From positions 1 through 33,515 of the forward strand of contig JAJTFW010000042.1 of NCBI GenBank assembly GCA_021299095.1: a stretch of 33,515 bases of DNA, read 5' to 3'. Below, one piece after another: positions 17,056-25,289 of the stretch. Positions within the stretch are counted from its first letter, which is position 1. Every line of letters starts with the position of its first letter. Origin of the DNA: Sphingobacteriales bacterium (GTDB taxonomy: Bacteria > Bacteroidota > Bacteroidia > AKYH767-A > OLB10). Under the pieces are notes generated by a model. It was not told the DNA's origin, ran no database searches, and saw only the letters and a program-made list of their open reading frames with translations. The position numbers and the translations under genes are program-made.

Positions 17056-17535
17056 ATGAACGGCGGACCAATGGACTTGAAGCAGATGATTGTACGTGTG
17101 TACGGATTCCTGCTGAACGATAATGGTGAGATTCTCATTTCGGATGAATTTCACTACGGCATGCGTATGCGAAAATTACCTGGAGGAGGACTCCAGCTGG
17201 GAGAGGGTACTGCCCAAACACTTAGGCGTGAGTTGATGGAGGAAATGGAAGTGGATTTACTCCCGTCGAAGTTGGTGCATACTACCGCTTCTTTCATCCG
17301 CTCTGTGTTCAATCCAGCACACCAGGTCATGGGTGTATATTACCATGTTCCTGTGCAGGACGGTAATCTGATTTCACGGTTCAAACTGGAGCAGGCTGCC
17401 GCCTGTAAAAACGGTGATGTGTTTTTCAGGTGGAGTAGGGTGGGCGAACTGAATCCTTTGGATTTCACCTTCCCGATGGATCAGGAAGCCTGGATGGTGT
17501 TTAAAGGCCAGTACGACTCAGGGTTGTTCACCTGA
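17056..17535 (+). CDS. Nudix hydrolase family protein
   Basis: A Nudix-fold protein of about 159 residues, probably cytosolic, substrate unknown. The box runs from GGLQLGE to RRELMEEMEV. It keeps the catalytic REL-EE residues, but the conserved glycine of the ending ExGU is Glu (EMEV). The start at ATG 17056 is chosen because a -7 box sits just before it; ATG 17071 is the alternative and has a short GGCGGA upstream. The 3' end overlaps the convergent rlpA-like gene by 8 bp (17528-17535), with no terminator between them. Confidence 0.75.
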   Translation: MNGGPMDLKQMIVRVYGFLLNDNGEILISDEFHYGMRMRKLPGGGLQLGEGTAQTLRRELMEEMEVDLLPSKLVHTTASFIRSVFNPAHQVMGVYYHVPVQDGNLISRFKLEQAAACKNGDVFFRWSRVGELNPLDFTFPMDQEAWMVFKGQYDSGLFT

Positions 17536-18180
17536 ACGAAACCGGTGTGGCCTTCATGAAGCCTTTTCGTTCAAACCGATCGGCCGCCCGGATAGCTTCT
17601 TGTTGGTTTGAGAAACCGGTCACCACAAGACTATAGGTTCTCTCAGGACCAAATCCGCTTCCAGTAATCAGCACTTGATCAACATCATCCTCCAGGTATA
17701 ATTCATTGGCTATGTAAAGCATATGAATGATGTCTTTCGTCTTCCATAGCCTGATGGACTCACCCCGAAGGTGTTCCCGGTTTCCAAGGCAATCCAGCAC
17801 ATCTTCACAACGGAAAATACTATCGATAATAGGGTTTAGTTTAAGCAACTGCAGTTGCTCAAGTTCCACAAGGGCGATGCCATGCTGGTAACTTCCTATC
17901 CTGCGTGCGGCCGATTCGCTTAGGTCGATGATGCGCGAACGTATATAGGGCCCCCGGTCGTTGATGCGTACGGTGGTGCTGAGTCTGTTGCTGCAGTGAA
18001 GTCGCTGTTGTCGAAGCGTTCGCCGTTCGCTGTACGTTTCCCATTGAATGAATCGCCGTAATAGGAAGCTCGTCCTTTATTGGTTTTGGGTATTTTTTTT
18101 TCTGTACCTCCCGTAACCAGTAGCAGCGCACTGATTTGAAGTGCGATGAACAGGATGGTATGGCACAGGTTTTTACGCAT
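17528..18180 (-). pseudogene. rlpA: RlpA-like lytic transglycosylase with SPOR-like C-terminus, frameshifted
   Basis: RlpA proteins cut peptidoglycan strands lacking stem peptides, in the periplasm. The first piece (18180 to about 17990) has a signal-like hydrophobic segment (about 9-24), then the double-psi barrel start KGRASYYGDSFNGKRTANGE and FTAA. It then runs out of frame and stops at 17920. The second piece is open in another frame from 17989 to 17528. It begins NRLSTTVRINDRGPYIR and SRIIDLSESAARRIG, the second half of the barrel. It ends with a SPOR-like domain (YSLVVTGFSNQQEA through RFERKGF). About 16 residues of the usual FGTxVxVTN segment are missing at the join, so about 50 bp seem lost near 17986-17991. 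The gene follows the 188-residue unknown gene after 2 bp. Its stop overlaps the convergent Nudix gene. Confidence 0.75.
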
Positions 18181-18182
18181 GT

Positions 18183-18749
18183 TCAGGCTAAGCGGTGGCT
18201 GATGATTTGTTCAATCAGGTCGTGAAGTTGCTGTGGGTGAAACATGCGCCAACGGATCTCATCCAGTTCACCACCATAGGCGAAGTAATAGTCGATGCCA
18301 TACTTTACGAATTCATTGCGCACATGTTCACGAAAATTCAGCGCAGCCACCCAGCCATCCTCTGCATCTTCAAACCATTCTTGATAGTAGCAATCGTCTG
18401 ATCCGTGAAAGTTGAGGACATTCTCTCCGATAAGTACGAATTTCTGTATGCCTTTCCCGATCAACAGGTCGGCCACATCCCGCTTCAGCAACATGATATC
18501 GTTGTGGATTGCATCATTCCACTCACCAATCAACTCGAGCACGGCAAAGCCCGAGTCGTAGTCGGCATACAGGATTTTCATGTACAGGGTGGGCGAGCCG
18601 AACCCGTCCCATTGGGGGTGGATGTAGTAGTTGTAAATGGTATTGGAATACTCGAATTCACTGTATTCGCGACCATAAAATGGTGACCACTCATCCTCAG
18701 CCGAGGTGTACAAATGTCGCCAGTTGTAAAATGGTTCGATTTCCTGCAT
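18183..18749 (-). CDS. conserved hypothetical protein between murQ and rlpA
   Basis: I do not recognise a named domain. The 188-residue product is acidic and rich in Trp, Tyr and Phe, with no signal peptide or membrane segment, so it is probably cytosolic. The N-terminal part (1-60) is aromatic and turn-rich (EPFYNWRHLY, NYYIHPQWDGFGSP). The middle (65-125) looks like alternating strands and a helix: GFAVLELIGEW, DIMLLKRDVADLLI, KFVLIGENVLNF. The C-terminus has an amphipathic helix, HPQQLHDLIEQII. It starts 48 bp after murQ and ends 2 bp before the rlpA-like gene, so it is probably co-transcribed with peptidoglycan-recycling and remodelling genes. The frame is clean over its full length, so it is very likely a real gene. 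Confidence 0.8.
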   Translation of the reverse strand: MQEIEPFYNWRHLYTSAEDEWSPFYGREYSEFEYSNTIYNYYIHPQWDGFGSPTLYMKILYADYDSGFAVLELIGEWNDAIHNDIMLLKRDVADLLIGKGIQKFVLIGENVLNFHGSDDCYYQEWFEDAEDGWVAALNFREHVRNEFVKYGIDYYFAYGGELDEIRWRMFHPQQLHDLIEQIISHRLA

Positions 18750-18797
18750 AGCGTGACTCGGGTAAAGATAAGGACCGAATCAGCCGGAAAAAAACAA

Positions 18798-19617
18798 TCA
18801 GTCTTTTGCGCCGTGTTGAAAATGTTCTATCGCCTTGCGAACACTCCCTGTTTCTTTCAGGAGGGTGGAGGCATTCTCGAGGTTTAAGCCTGTGGCATCC
18901 ATCACCATGCGCGTGCCGCGGTCAATTAGCTTGTTGTTGCTAAGTTGCATATCAACCATGCGGTTTCCCTTAACTCGACCCAGCCTGATCATCAGCGTAG
19001 TTGATATCATGTTGAGTACCAACTTCTGTGCGGTGCCGGCCTTCATGCGGGTGCTGCCTGTTACGAATTCAGGACCTGTTGCTACTACGACAGGGAATTC
19101 AGCGGCTTCAGCAGCCGGACTCCCCGGGTTGCAGGTAATACATCCTGTCAAGTTTCCATTGCGGCGTGCATGTGCCAGGCAACTGACTACGTAAGGTGTT
19201 GTCCCCGATGCTGCGATGCCAATCAGTGAGTCGAGATCGCCGAAGGCGTGCTCCTGTAAATCGGTCCAGCCTGGGATTATCCTCTGCAGACTCAACTGCT
19301 TTGCGGATGGCTGAATCACCGCCTGCAATGAGTCCGATTACGAGTCCGTGAGGAACCCCGTACGTCGGTGGGCATTCTGACGCATCAAGGATTCCCAAGC
19401 GGCCGCTGGTGCCAGCCCCGATGTAAAAAAGCCTTCCGCCCTGCTGCATTCGGGGAAGGACGGCCTCTACAAGTTGTTCTATTTGTGGCAAAGCTTTCTG
19501 CACTGCGATTGCAACTCCATGGTCTTCATCGTTGATGGCAACGAGCAATTCACGAACCGATTTCTGTTCGAGGTTATCGTGCCTCGATTCCGATTCGGTG
19601 AGCCGTTCAATTGCCAT
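18798..19617 (-). pseudogene. murQ: N-acetylmuramic acid 6-phosphate etherase MurQ, frameshifted
   Basis: MurQ splits the lactyl ether of MurNAc-6-phosphate to give GlcNAc-6-phosphate in cell-wall recycling (cytosol). The first piece from ATG 19617 has [16 protein letters not shown] and the SIS-domain motif [16 protein letters not shown], whose Glu matches a catalytic residue, then CPPTYGVP and [16 protein letters not shown]. After GAT-AAT-CCC (about 19273) the sequence leaves frame. The other frame carries [29 protein letters not shown], the signature TGSTRMKAGTAQK and the C-terminus at 18798. Seven bases separate the Asp and Gly codons where homologues have about four codons, so about five bases appear missing near 19272-19278. 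With them restored the protein would have about 275 residues, a normal size. ATG 19617 is 7 bp after the E1 stop, so it is probably co-transcribed. Confidence 0.85.
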
Positions 19618-19624
19618 GAAGAGA

Positions 19625-22054
19625 TTAGTAGATTGATGGATATGACGTGGGGTCGCTCAAATGCATCATGCGATAAGCCGCATCGAAAACGTCTTCGGTA
19701 GATGGTTTTGAGAAATAGTCTCCATCAGAACCATACGCCGGACGATGTGCTTTGGCTGTTAAGGTTACAGGTTCCTGATCCAGGTAACGGAATCCTCCCT
19801 GTATTTCGATTATTTCCTGCAGCATGAATGCAGTTGCACCGCCGGGTACGTCTTCGTCCAATAGCATGAGGCGTCCGGTTTTGCAAAGCGATTCAAGGAT
19901 AGTATGCTTCGTATCGAAGGGCAGTAGGCTGCGCGCATCAATTAGCTCAACATGAATATCATAATCGGTAAGCTGGGCAATCGCTTCCTGCGCGATTCGA
20001 ACGCATGAGCCGTAGGTGACCAATGTAATGTCGTTTCCTTTATGAACAACCTCGGCTTCGCCGATTGGAATACTGAAGTCGCCCAGGTTCTCCGGCATCT
20101 GCTCCTTGATGCGGTAGCCGTTGAGTGGCTCTATAACGAGCGCGGGTTCATCCGATGCAAGGAGTGTGTTGTAGAATCCTGCAGCCTGAGTCATGTTTCT
20201 AGGGACGAGCACATGGATTCCGCGCAGAGCACCAAGTATGAATTGCATGGGCGAGCCGCTATGCCAAACTCCTTCAAGACGATGTCCTCGAGTTGTGATG
20301 ATCAAGGGCGCCTTTTGCCCTCCACGGGTTCGGTACTGGAGGCAGGCAAGGTCGTCTGTCAATACCTGTATTGCGTAGGCGAGGTAATCGAGATACTGTA
20401 TTTCAGCCACAGGACGCAAGCCACGGAGTGCCAGTCCGATTCCTTGGCCGATAATGGTCGCTTCGCGGATCCCGGTGTCGAATACACGCGCATCTCCGTA
20501 CTTGCCCTGCAAGCCTGCATAGGTCTGATTTACTCCGCCGATGTGGCCTACATCTTCACCGAATATGAGCAGTTCGGGCTTACGCTGAAGCTGAACATCC
20601 CAATTGGCCTGAAGTACTTCGCGTCCGTCAACCAATGGGGACTCGTGGTTGTATAATGCTTCAACGGGCTGGTGAAGCGCAGCGCGCTGCTCGCTTTCGC
20701 TATGGAGGTGCGAACTGTAGCGGTTTTCGTTCAACTTTGTAAACGATTTTAGCCAGTCTTGCAGAGCAGTTTTCGAATCAAGTTGTTCGGATCTGACCAG
20801 GCGAAGCGCTTTTTTGGCAGCCACAACCAGGTCCTTTCGTTCAGCATCTGCCGATTCGCTGAGTTTCTGGTTCAGCAGTTCGATAAAACTTCTATTTGCA
20901 CTCGCTCCTGCGAGGGTGCCAAGTAAGGAGGAAAGTTCGTTTTTTTCGTGGTTGATAGAACGAAGATGGGACGACCAGGCCAGCTTGCGCGCTTCTGTGG
21001 CCGACTGCAAAGCCTGTGCTTGAATCGCGTCCAACTCATCCGCAGTGCCCAATGCATTTTCAAGAATCCAGCTTCGAAATTTTCGAACACAGTCGAATTC
21101 TTCTTCCCAGGCCAATCGCTCCGGAGTTTTGTATCGCTCATGCGATCCCGAGGTAGAATGCCCTTGTGGTTGGGTGACTTCTGTGACGTGGAAAAGGACA
21201 GGGATTTGCTGTTCACGACAAATCGCTATGCCACGCTCGTACATATCGACCAGTGCCGGATAATCCCAAGCCCGTGCGGTCATAATGACATATCCGTCCT
21301 TCTCGTCAGTTTTTGCAAAACCGCTTAATACCTCAGCGATGTTCTGCTTGGTTGTTTGATATTTTGCCGGAACCGAAATCCCGTAACCATCGTCCCAAAC
21401 GCTCACGGCCATGGGAACCTGCATGACGCCGGCCGCATTGATGGTTTCAAAAAATAGCCCTTCTGAGGTTGACGCATCACCGATGGTGCCGAAGGCGACT
21501 TCTGTTCCACCCTTGGTGAATTTGTTCATCCGCTTTGCAAGCTCAGGCAATTGACGGTAGACCTTTGATGCTAGCGCAAGTCCGAGCAAACGAGGCATTT
21601 GGCCACCGGTTGGTGAAATGTCGGCCGACGAGTTCTTGCTCTTGGTAAGGTCTTTCCAGGTGCCATCCGCCTCAAGCAAGCGCGTGGCGAAATGGCCGTT
21701 CATGCACCTTCCTGCAGATGAGGGTTCGAGTTCGACATCGGGCGTAGCATACAGCTGCGCAAAAAATTCCTGGATGCTCAGCAGCCCCGAAGCAAACATG
21801 AAGGTCTGGTCTCTGTAATAACCCGAACGGAAATCGCCGTTCTTAAAAACCTTCGCCATAGCCACCTGCGCCAGCTCCTTGCCATCGCCGAAAATGCCGA
21901 ATTTGGCCTTGCCGGTTAACACTTCCTTGCGCCCCATCAGACTAGCTTGTCTGCTTTCGTTCACAAAGCGGAAATCGTCCAGCACCTGAGTCCGGAACTC
22001 GTCAAATGAAATAGCCTGCGTCGTATCAGGGCCTTGGTTCGGATTCTGCACCAT
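19625..22054 (-). CDS. fused 2-oxoacid dehydrogenase E1 component, alpha and beta
   Basis: This thiamine-diphosphate enzyme decarboxylates 2-oxo acids for a lipoamide-linked dehydrogenase complex; branched-chain 2-oxo acids or pyruvate are the likely substrates. The 809-residue product joins E1-alpha (about 1-400) to E1-beta (about 455-809), a fusion common in Bacteroidota. The alpha half has [10 protein letters not shown] and the ThDP-binding segment [18 protein letters not shown] with DDGYGISVP. The beta half has [32 protein letters not shown] and [10 protein letters not shown]. No E2 or E3 gene is nearby. An exact -7 box lies 26 bp upstream, and murQ follows at 7 bp. Confidence 0.9.
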   Translation of the reverse strand: MVQNPNQGPDTTQAISFDEFRTQVLDDFRFVNESRQASLMGRKEVLTGKAKFGIFGDGKELAQVAMAKVFKNGDFRSGYYRDQTFMFASGLLSIQEFFAQLYATPDVELEPSSAGRCMNGHFATRLLEADGTWKDLTKSKNSSADISPTGGQMPRLLGLALASKVYRQLPELAKRMNKFTKGGTEVAFGTIGDASTSEGLFFETINAAGVMQVPMAVSVWDDGYGISVPAKYQTTKQNIAEVLSGFAKTDEKDGYVIMTARAWDYPALVDMYERGIAICREQQIPVLFHVTEVTQPQGHSTSGSHERYKTPERLAWEEEFDCVRKFRSWILENALGTADELDAIQAQALQSATEARKLAWSSHLRSINHEKNELSSLLGTLAGASANRSFIELLNQKLSESADAERKDLVVAAKKALRLVRSEQLDSKTALQDWLKSFTKLNENRYSSHLHSESEQRAALHQPVEALYNHESPLVDGREVLQANWDVQLQRKPELLIFGEDVGHIGGVNQTYAGLQGKYGDARVFDTGIREATIIGQGIGLALRGLRPVAEIQYLDYLAYAIQVLTDDLACLQYRTRGGQKAPLIITTRGHRLEGVWHSGSPMQFILGALRGIHVLVPRNMTQAAGFYNTLLASDEPALVIEPLNGYRIKEQMPENLGDFSIPIGEAEVVHKGNDITLVTYGSCVRIAQEAIAQLTDYDIHVELIDARSLLPFDTKHTILESLCKTGRLMLLDEDVPGGATAFMLQEIIEIQGGFRYLDQEPVTLTAKAHRPAYGSDGDYFSKPSTEDVFDAAYRMMHLSDPTSYPSIY

Positions 22055-22080
22055 GTGGTCTGCGCGTTGAAAGCGGTTCC

Positions 22081-22088
22081 CAAAGGTA
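22081..22088 (-). promoter_or_regulatory. -7 promoter box (TACCTTTG) for the E1 gene
   Basis: An exact TAnnTTTG match on the minus strand lies 26 bp before ATG 22054, in the gap after the prenyltransferase gene. It would drive E1-murQ-unknown-rlpA as one unit. No good -33 TTG is seen. Confidence 0.5.
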
Positions 22089-22123
22089 CAAAATAGGCTT
22101 GTTGGCCGAATCAGTCCTCGTCC

Positions 22124-22984
22124 TCAGAGGACGGCATCGAGGAGTGTAAAGAGGAAAAAGAGGATGCTGGCTAGTCCATTGGAGGTGAAGAAAGCCATGT
22201 TCACTTTACTCAAGTCATTGGGCTTGACCAATCTGTGTTGTGTAAACAGCAAGAGAATGAATATCATGCAGCCCATGTAGTACACAAGGCCAAGTCCGGC
22301 CTGTAGCCCCACCGAAATCAGGAATAAGGCTGATGCAATGTGAAGACTGCGCGAAATCCCCAAGGCTTTCCTGTTGCCAAAACGGGACGGGAGGGAGTGC
22401 AATCCATTGCTCCGGTCAAACTCACTGTCCTGTAGCGCATAAATGATGTCAAATCCACCTACCCAGCACAGTACGGCAGCGGCCAGGTATATAGGAGCAG
22501 GGTGGAAGGTGCCCGTTACTGCGAGCCACGCACCAACTGGCGCCAAACTGAGACCAAGTCCGAGAAATAAATGGCACAAGGATGTGAATCGTTTGGTGTA
22601 AGAGTATCCCAGCACGACGACCAAAGCCACGAAGGAGAGGTAAAAGCAAAGTGGATTGATGAACCAGGTGGTGGTAATGAACGCAACGCAGTTCAGTATG
22701 CAAAAGGCCAATGCGGCGTTGGAGCCGATGATTCCGGAAGGGATTTCTCTTGCAGCTGTACGTGGATTGTGTGCATCGATGTTTCGGTCTGCCCAGCGGT
22801 TGAAGCTCATGGCCGCGCTGCGGGCAAATACCATACAAAGCAGCACCTTGAGTGCCAGGTAAAGCGAGAGGGCCTCGGGAGCCTGCTGAATAGCAAGCAA
22901 AAAGCCCGTCGCTGCAAATGGAAGGGCGAACAGGGTGTGTGAAAACTTAACGAGCGAAAGATAATGGCCTATGGACTTGAACAC
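22124..22984 (-). CDS. UbiA-family prenyltransferase (MqnP-like)
   Basis: This integral membrane enzyme attaches a polyprenyl chain to an aromatic acid in quinone synthesis. The 286-residue protein has many hydrophobic helices and both Asp-rich motifs: NRWADRNID with REIPSG after it, and DSEFDRSNGLHSLP. The pattern is that of the UbiA-like subgroup found in organisms without ubiquinone, which includes the futalosine-pathway enzyme MqnP. Since Bacteroidota use menaquinone, that role is likely but inferred. The start is GTG 22984: it gives the family-like MFKSIGHYLSLVKFSHT, and an exact -7 box ends 6 bp before it. ATG 23023 would overlap the subtilase gene by 14 bp and add 13 poorly conserved residues. 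Confidence 0.85.
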   Translation of the reverse strand: MFKSIGHYLSLVKFSHTLFALPFAATGFLLAIQQAPEALSLYLALKVLLCMVFARSAAMSFNRWADRNIDAHNPRTAAREIPSGIIGSNAALAFCILNCVAFITTTWFINPLCFYLSFVALVVVLGYSYTKRFTSLCHLFLGLGLSLAPVGAWLAVTGTFHPAPIYLAAAVLCWVGGFDIIYALQDSEFDRSNGLHSLPSRFGNRKALGISRSLHIASALFLISVGLQAGLGLVYYMGCMIFILLLFTQHRLVKPNDLSKVNMAFFTSNGLASILFFLFTLLDAVL

Positions 22985-22990
22985 GGATCG

Positions 22991-23023
22991 CAAAAGTAAG
23001 CACCTGCACTTAGCGGCCGCCAA
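22991..23023 (-). promoter_or_regulatory. promoter of the prenyltransferase gene (TTG-N22-TACTTTTG)
   Basis: On the minus strand TTG (23023-23021) and exact box TACTTTTG (22998-22991) are 22 bp apart; the start codon GTG 22984 follows after 6 bp. Part of the promoter lies in the last codons of the subtilase gene. Confidence 0.55.
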
Positions 23024-25196
23024 TCAGCAGGGTGATGCTTTTCGACATAGTGCCAGATTCATCCAGGCGGATGTAGTATAGGCCATCGGGATGCTCGCTC
23101 AGTTCGATTGGAAAACGCCGGCCTTGCAATTGATCACGCTGAAGGAGCAGTTTGCCTTGTGCATCAAAAATGCGCAAACGGGCCTGGTTAACCGGGACTT
23201 CAAGTTCGAGCCAGGTATTACCATTGCTTGGGTTGGGTGCCAATTGGAGTCCGGCACTCTCGGTTGCAGGTAGTGAGGGCAATGCAAGCGGTGCACATCC
23301 GGTCATCAGGCTCAAGGCATCCAGTTTACCATGTCCCCAGTCGTTGTTGGGTAGGTTGGTGCCGGTGAATGCATCGGTGCGGGAGCAAAGCAATACGCGA
23401 TTTCGGATATCCGTCCACGTTGCAAGGGGTTGGGATTCCAGGTAGAGCGCTATGGCTCCTGCAACAGCGGGAGCAGCCGAGGAGGTGCCACCATCGCGGA
23501 TATGAATACTGTCGGCAGCGAGTTTGTATGGCTGGTTTTGTACGAACCAGGCCACACTGCTCAGGCGCAGGGCCGCCATGGTGACTTCTCCGGTCGAGGT
23601 GATATCGGGTTTGGTTCTTCCATCGCGTGTCGGTCCACGGCTGGAAGAAAGCGCCAGCGCACCAACTGTCGTCGGGAATGTTTGTGTGTTCCCGTTCACG
23701 TCAATGTAGTTATTGCGGTTCACATACTGACCGGTGCAGATGACACGTTGTCCGCACTGAAATGAACTGCAGATGTTTTGTTGCACATCAGGCGTGATGT
23801 AGTGGATGATTGGCGGGTAAGCACCTGGCGCAGGTAGGTTGTTGTACACCAGTTCAAAACTCCATGCATCGAACGATCCGCTGCCGCAAGTGTTGATGCG
23901 AAAGAGGTATGTGTTGGAGTCGGGCACGATGTACAGCATCAATCCATAGCGGCCAGCGACATACTCTCGATAGGATTGCATGAGGCCAATGCGGTCACCT
24001 GCGGGCGACTTCAGTGTATCGGTGATGAGTTGGCCCGTGAGTTGACCTGCCGAGAACCAGGGAGTTGTTGCGCGAGTCTGGAAAAAAGGTGCGGGGCTAT
24101 CAGCAGAAACAGAGAGAGAGAGCCCGGCAAAGTCGGCACTGTCTGACCAGCATTCGGCGTAAATCGGATTGTTGTTCGATGACCGGAGCCACGTGAAAAG
24201 CGTGTCGTTTAAGGGTTGGTGGCGAAGGTGGATCGGATAGCCACCCGCATTGCCGGCTGCAGCCACCACCATGCGTCCGTTTTGGGCTGCAATGAGGTTG
24301 TCGATTACTTGTGCAGTAAGGTCCAGTCCATCGTGTGAGCCGAAATACGTTCCGGCACTGATGTTCACCACGCAGGGGAGTCCAAGGCTATCGGATTTGG
24401 AGAAAATGTAGTGTACTGCATCGGCAATGCTACTCAGCCAGGAGTCGTTGTCCAGGCTGAAGTCCAGCGAGACTGCAATGATTTTACTTTTCGGAGCGGC
24501 ACCCCTGTAGGTATACAAAGTGTCGCCACCCGCAGCGGCAATTCCAGTTACATGAGTTCCGTGCGCTGTCTGATCGATGTGAGCGCTGGCTAGTCCGGCG
24601 TCGATATCAGCCTTTGAAAACTCTTGTCCGTAACCATAGGGGGTAGGGGTGTTCGCCGAGTCAGCCAACAGGTGATCCCAAACCCACTCTACACGCGACA
24701 GTCCGGTTGAGTCCAGAAAATCAGGGTGTGTGAAGTCAATTCCGGTATCAATGATTCCCATCACCACATCTTTTCCCTCGTAGGCTTTAGGAAGCGGGGT
24801 TAGTCCCTGATGTACAAGCGAGATACGGTTGTTGGTTCGCATCCTGTCGTTCAACGGCTTTAAGCCAATTTCCGCCGATTCCATTCGGATGATTCCCGGA
24901 ATTTTCGAAAGCGGCATAAGACTATGTGCCGGCAAGGAGGCAGAGGTGATTTGATCAACAGTGTAGCGAATAGTGCCGCCGGCTTGAATGACCTGTTCCG
25001 CTACGAATGATGGCGGCCCTTTAATAAGCACCGATACGGCAAGGTTGGCGCAACTTTCGTCCGTGGCCAGCAGGCTTAGCCTGCGGTCGAGGCAGGTGTT
25101 TTGGGCAAAAAGTGAGAAGGAGCTCAGCAGCGAAAAAAAGCAGATGACAAGCGCGATTTGTCGATGAAAAGGTGTGCGTTGAGCTGGCTGGGTCAT
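23010..25196 (-). CDS. subtilisin-like serine protease (S8) with T9SS sorting domain
   Basis: A secreted endopeptidase of about 728 residues. The start ATG 25196 is chosen because it gives a clean signal peptide (hydrophobic core about 15-30, ending SLFAQ); ATG 25289 would add 31 unlikely residues. After a prodomain-like region the catalytic triad is Asp150 in GIIDTGIDFTHPDF, His212 in AHGTHVTG and Ser572 in GGTSSAAP. The His-Ser distance is large, with an inserted beta-rich domain (about 320-480). The last 75 or so residues (LAPNPSNGNTWLEL, DAQGKLLL, PDGLYYIRL) form the type A C-terminal sorting domain used by the Bacteroidota type IX secretion system, so the protease is expected on the cell surface or outside. 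It is divergent from ettA. Confidence 0.9.
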   Translation of the reverse strand: MTQPAQRTPFHRQIALVICFFSLLSSFSLFAQNTCLDRRLSLLATDESCANLAVSVLIKGPPSFVAEQVIQAGGTIRYTVDQITSASLPAHSLMPLSKIPGIIRMESAEIGLKPLNDRMRTNNRISLVHQGLTPLPKAYEGKDVVMGIIDTGIDFTHPDFLDSTGLSRVEWVWDHLLADSANTPTPYGYGQEFSKADIDAGLASAHIDQTAHGTHVTGIAAAGGDTLYTYRGAAPKSKIIAVSLDFSLDNDSWLSSIADAVHYIFSKSDSLGLPCVVNISAGTYFGSHDGLDLTAQVIDNLIAAQNGRMVVAAAGNAGGYPIHLRHQPLNDTLFTWLRSSNNNPIYAECWSDSADFAGLSLSVSADSPAPFFQTRATTPWFSAGQLTGQLITDTLKSPAGDRIGLMQSYREYVAGRYGLMLYIVPDSNTYLFRINTCGSGSFDAWSFELVYNNLPAPGAYPPIIHYITPDVQQNICSSFQCGQRVICTGQYVNRNNYIDVNGNTQTFPTTVGALALSSSRGPTRDGRTKPDITSTGEVTMAALRLSSVAWFVQNQPYKLAADSIHIRDGGTSSAAPAVAGAIALYLESQPLATWTDIRNRVLLCSRTDAFTGTNLPNNDWGHGKLDALSLMTGCAPLALPSLPATESAGLQLAPNPSNGNTWLELEVPVNQARLRIFDAQGKLLLQRDQLQGRRFPIELSEHPDGLYYIRLDESGTMSKSITLLIGGR

Positions 25197-25223
25197 GCCG
25201 GAGTGGGATTGGGCTAAATGGGA

Positions 25224-25231
25224 TACCTTTG
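25224..25231 (+). promoter_or_regulatory. -7 promoter box (TACCTTTG) for ettA
   Basis: An exact TAnnTTTG match on the plus strand, 58 bp before ATG 25290. It predicts a leader of about 50 bases that contains the palindrome at 25239-25256. Confidence 0.45.
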
Positions 25232-25238
25232 TGGTCCT

Positions 25239-25256
25239 GTTTTCCGCTCGGAAAAC
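25239..25256. repeat. 18-bp perfect palindrome in the subtilase-ettA intergenic region
   Basis: GTTTTCCG-CT-CGGAAAAC is a perfect inverted repeat just downstream of the ettA -7 box. It is not followed by a T-run on either strand, so an operator or a leader hairpin is more likely than a terminator. Confidence 0.45.
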
Positions 25257-25289
25257 CGCCCTTAAAATACACATAACAAGGCTTAACAT

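Noticed and set aside
19270-19280. Programmed frameshift in murQ at the CCC run
   Set aside because: The CCC is short, there is no stem-loop or stop nearby to aid slipping, and MurQ is not known to use frameshifting; bases appear to be missing.
20042-20656. 204-codon open frame on the plus strand
   Set aside because: It lies antisense within the E1 gene, has no recognisable features and is best explained as a shadow of a high-quality coding frame.
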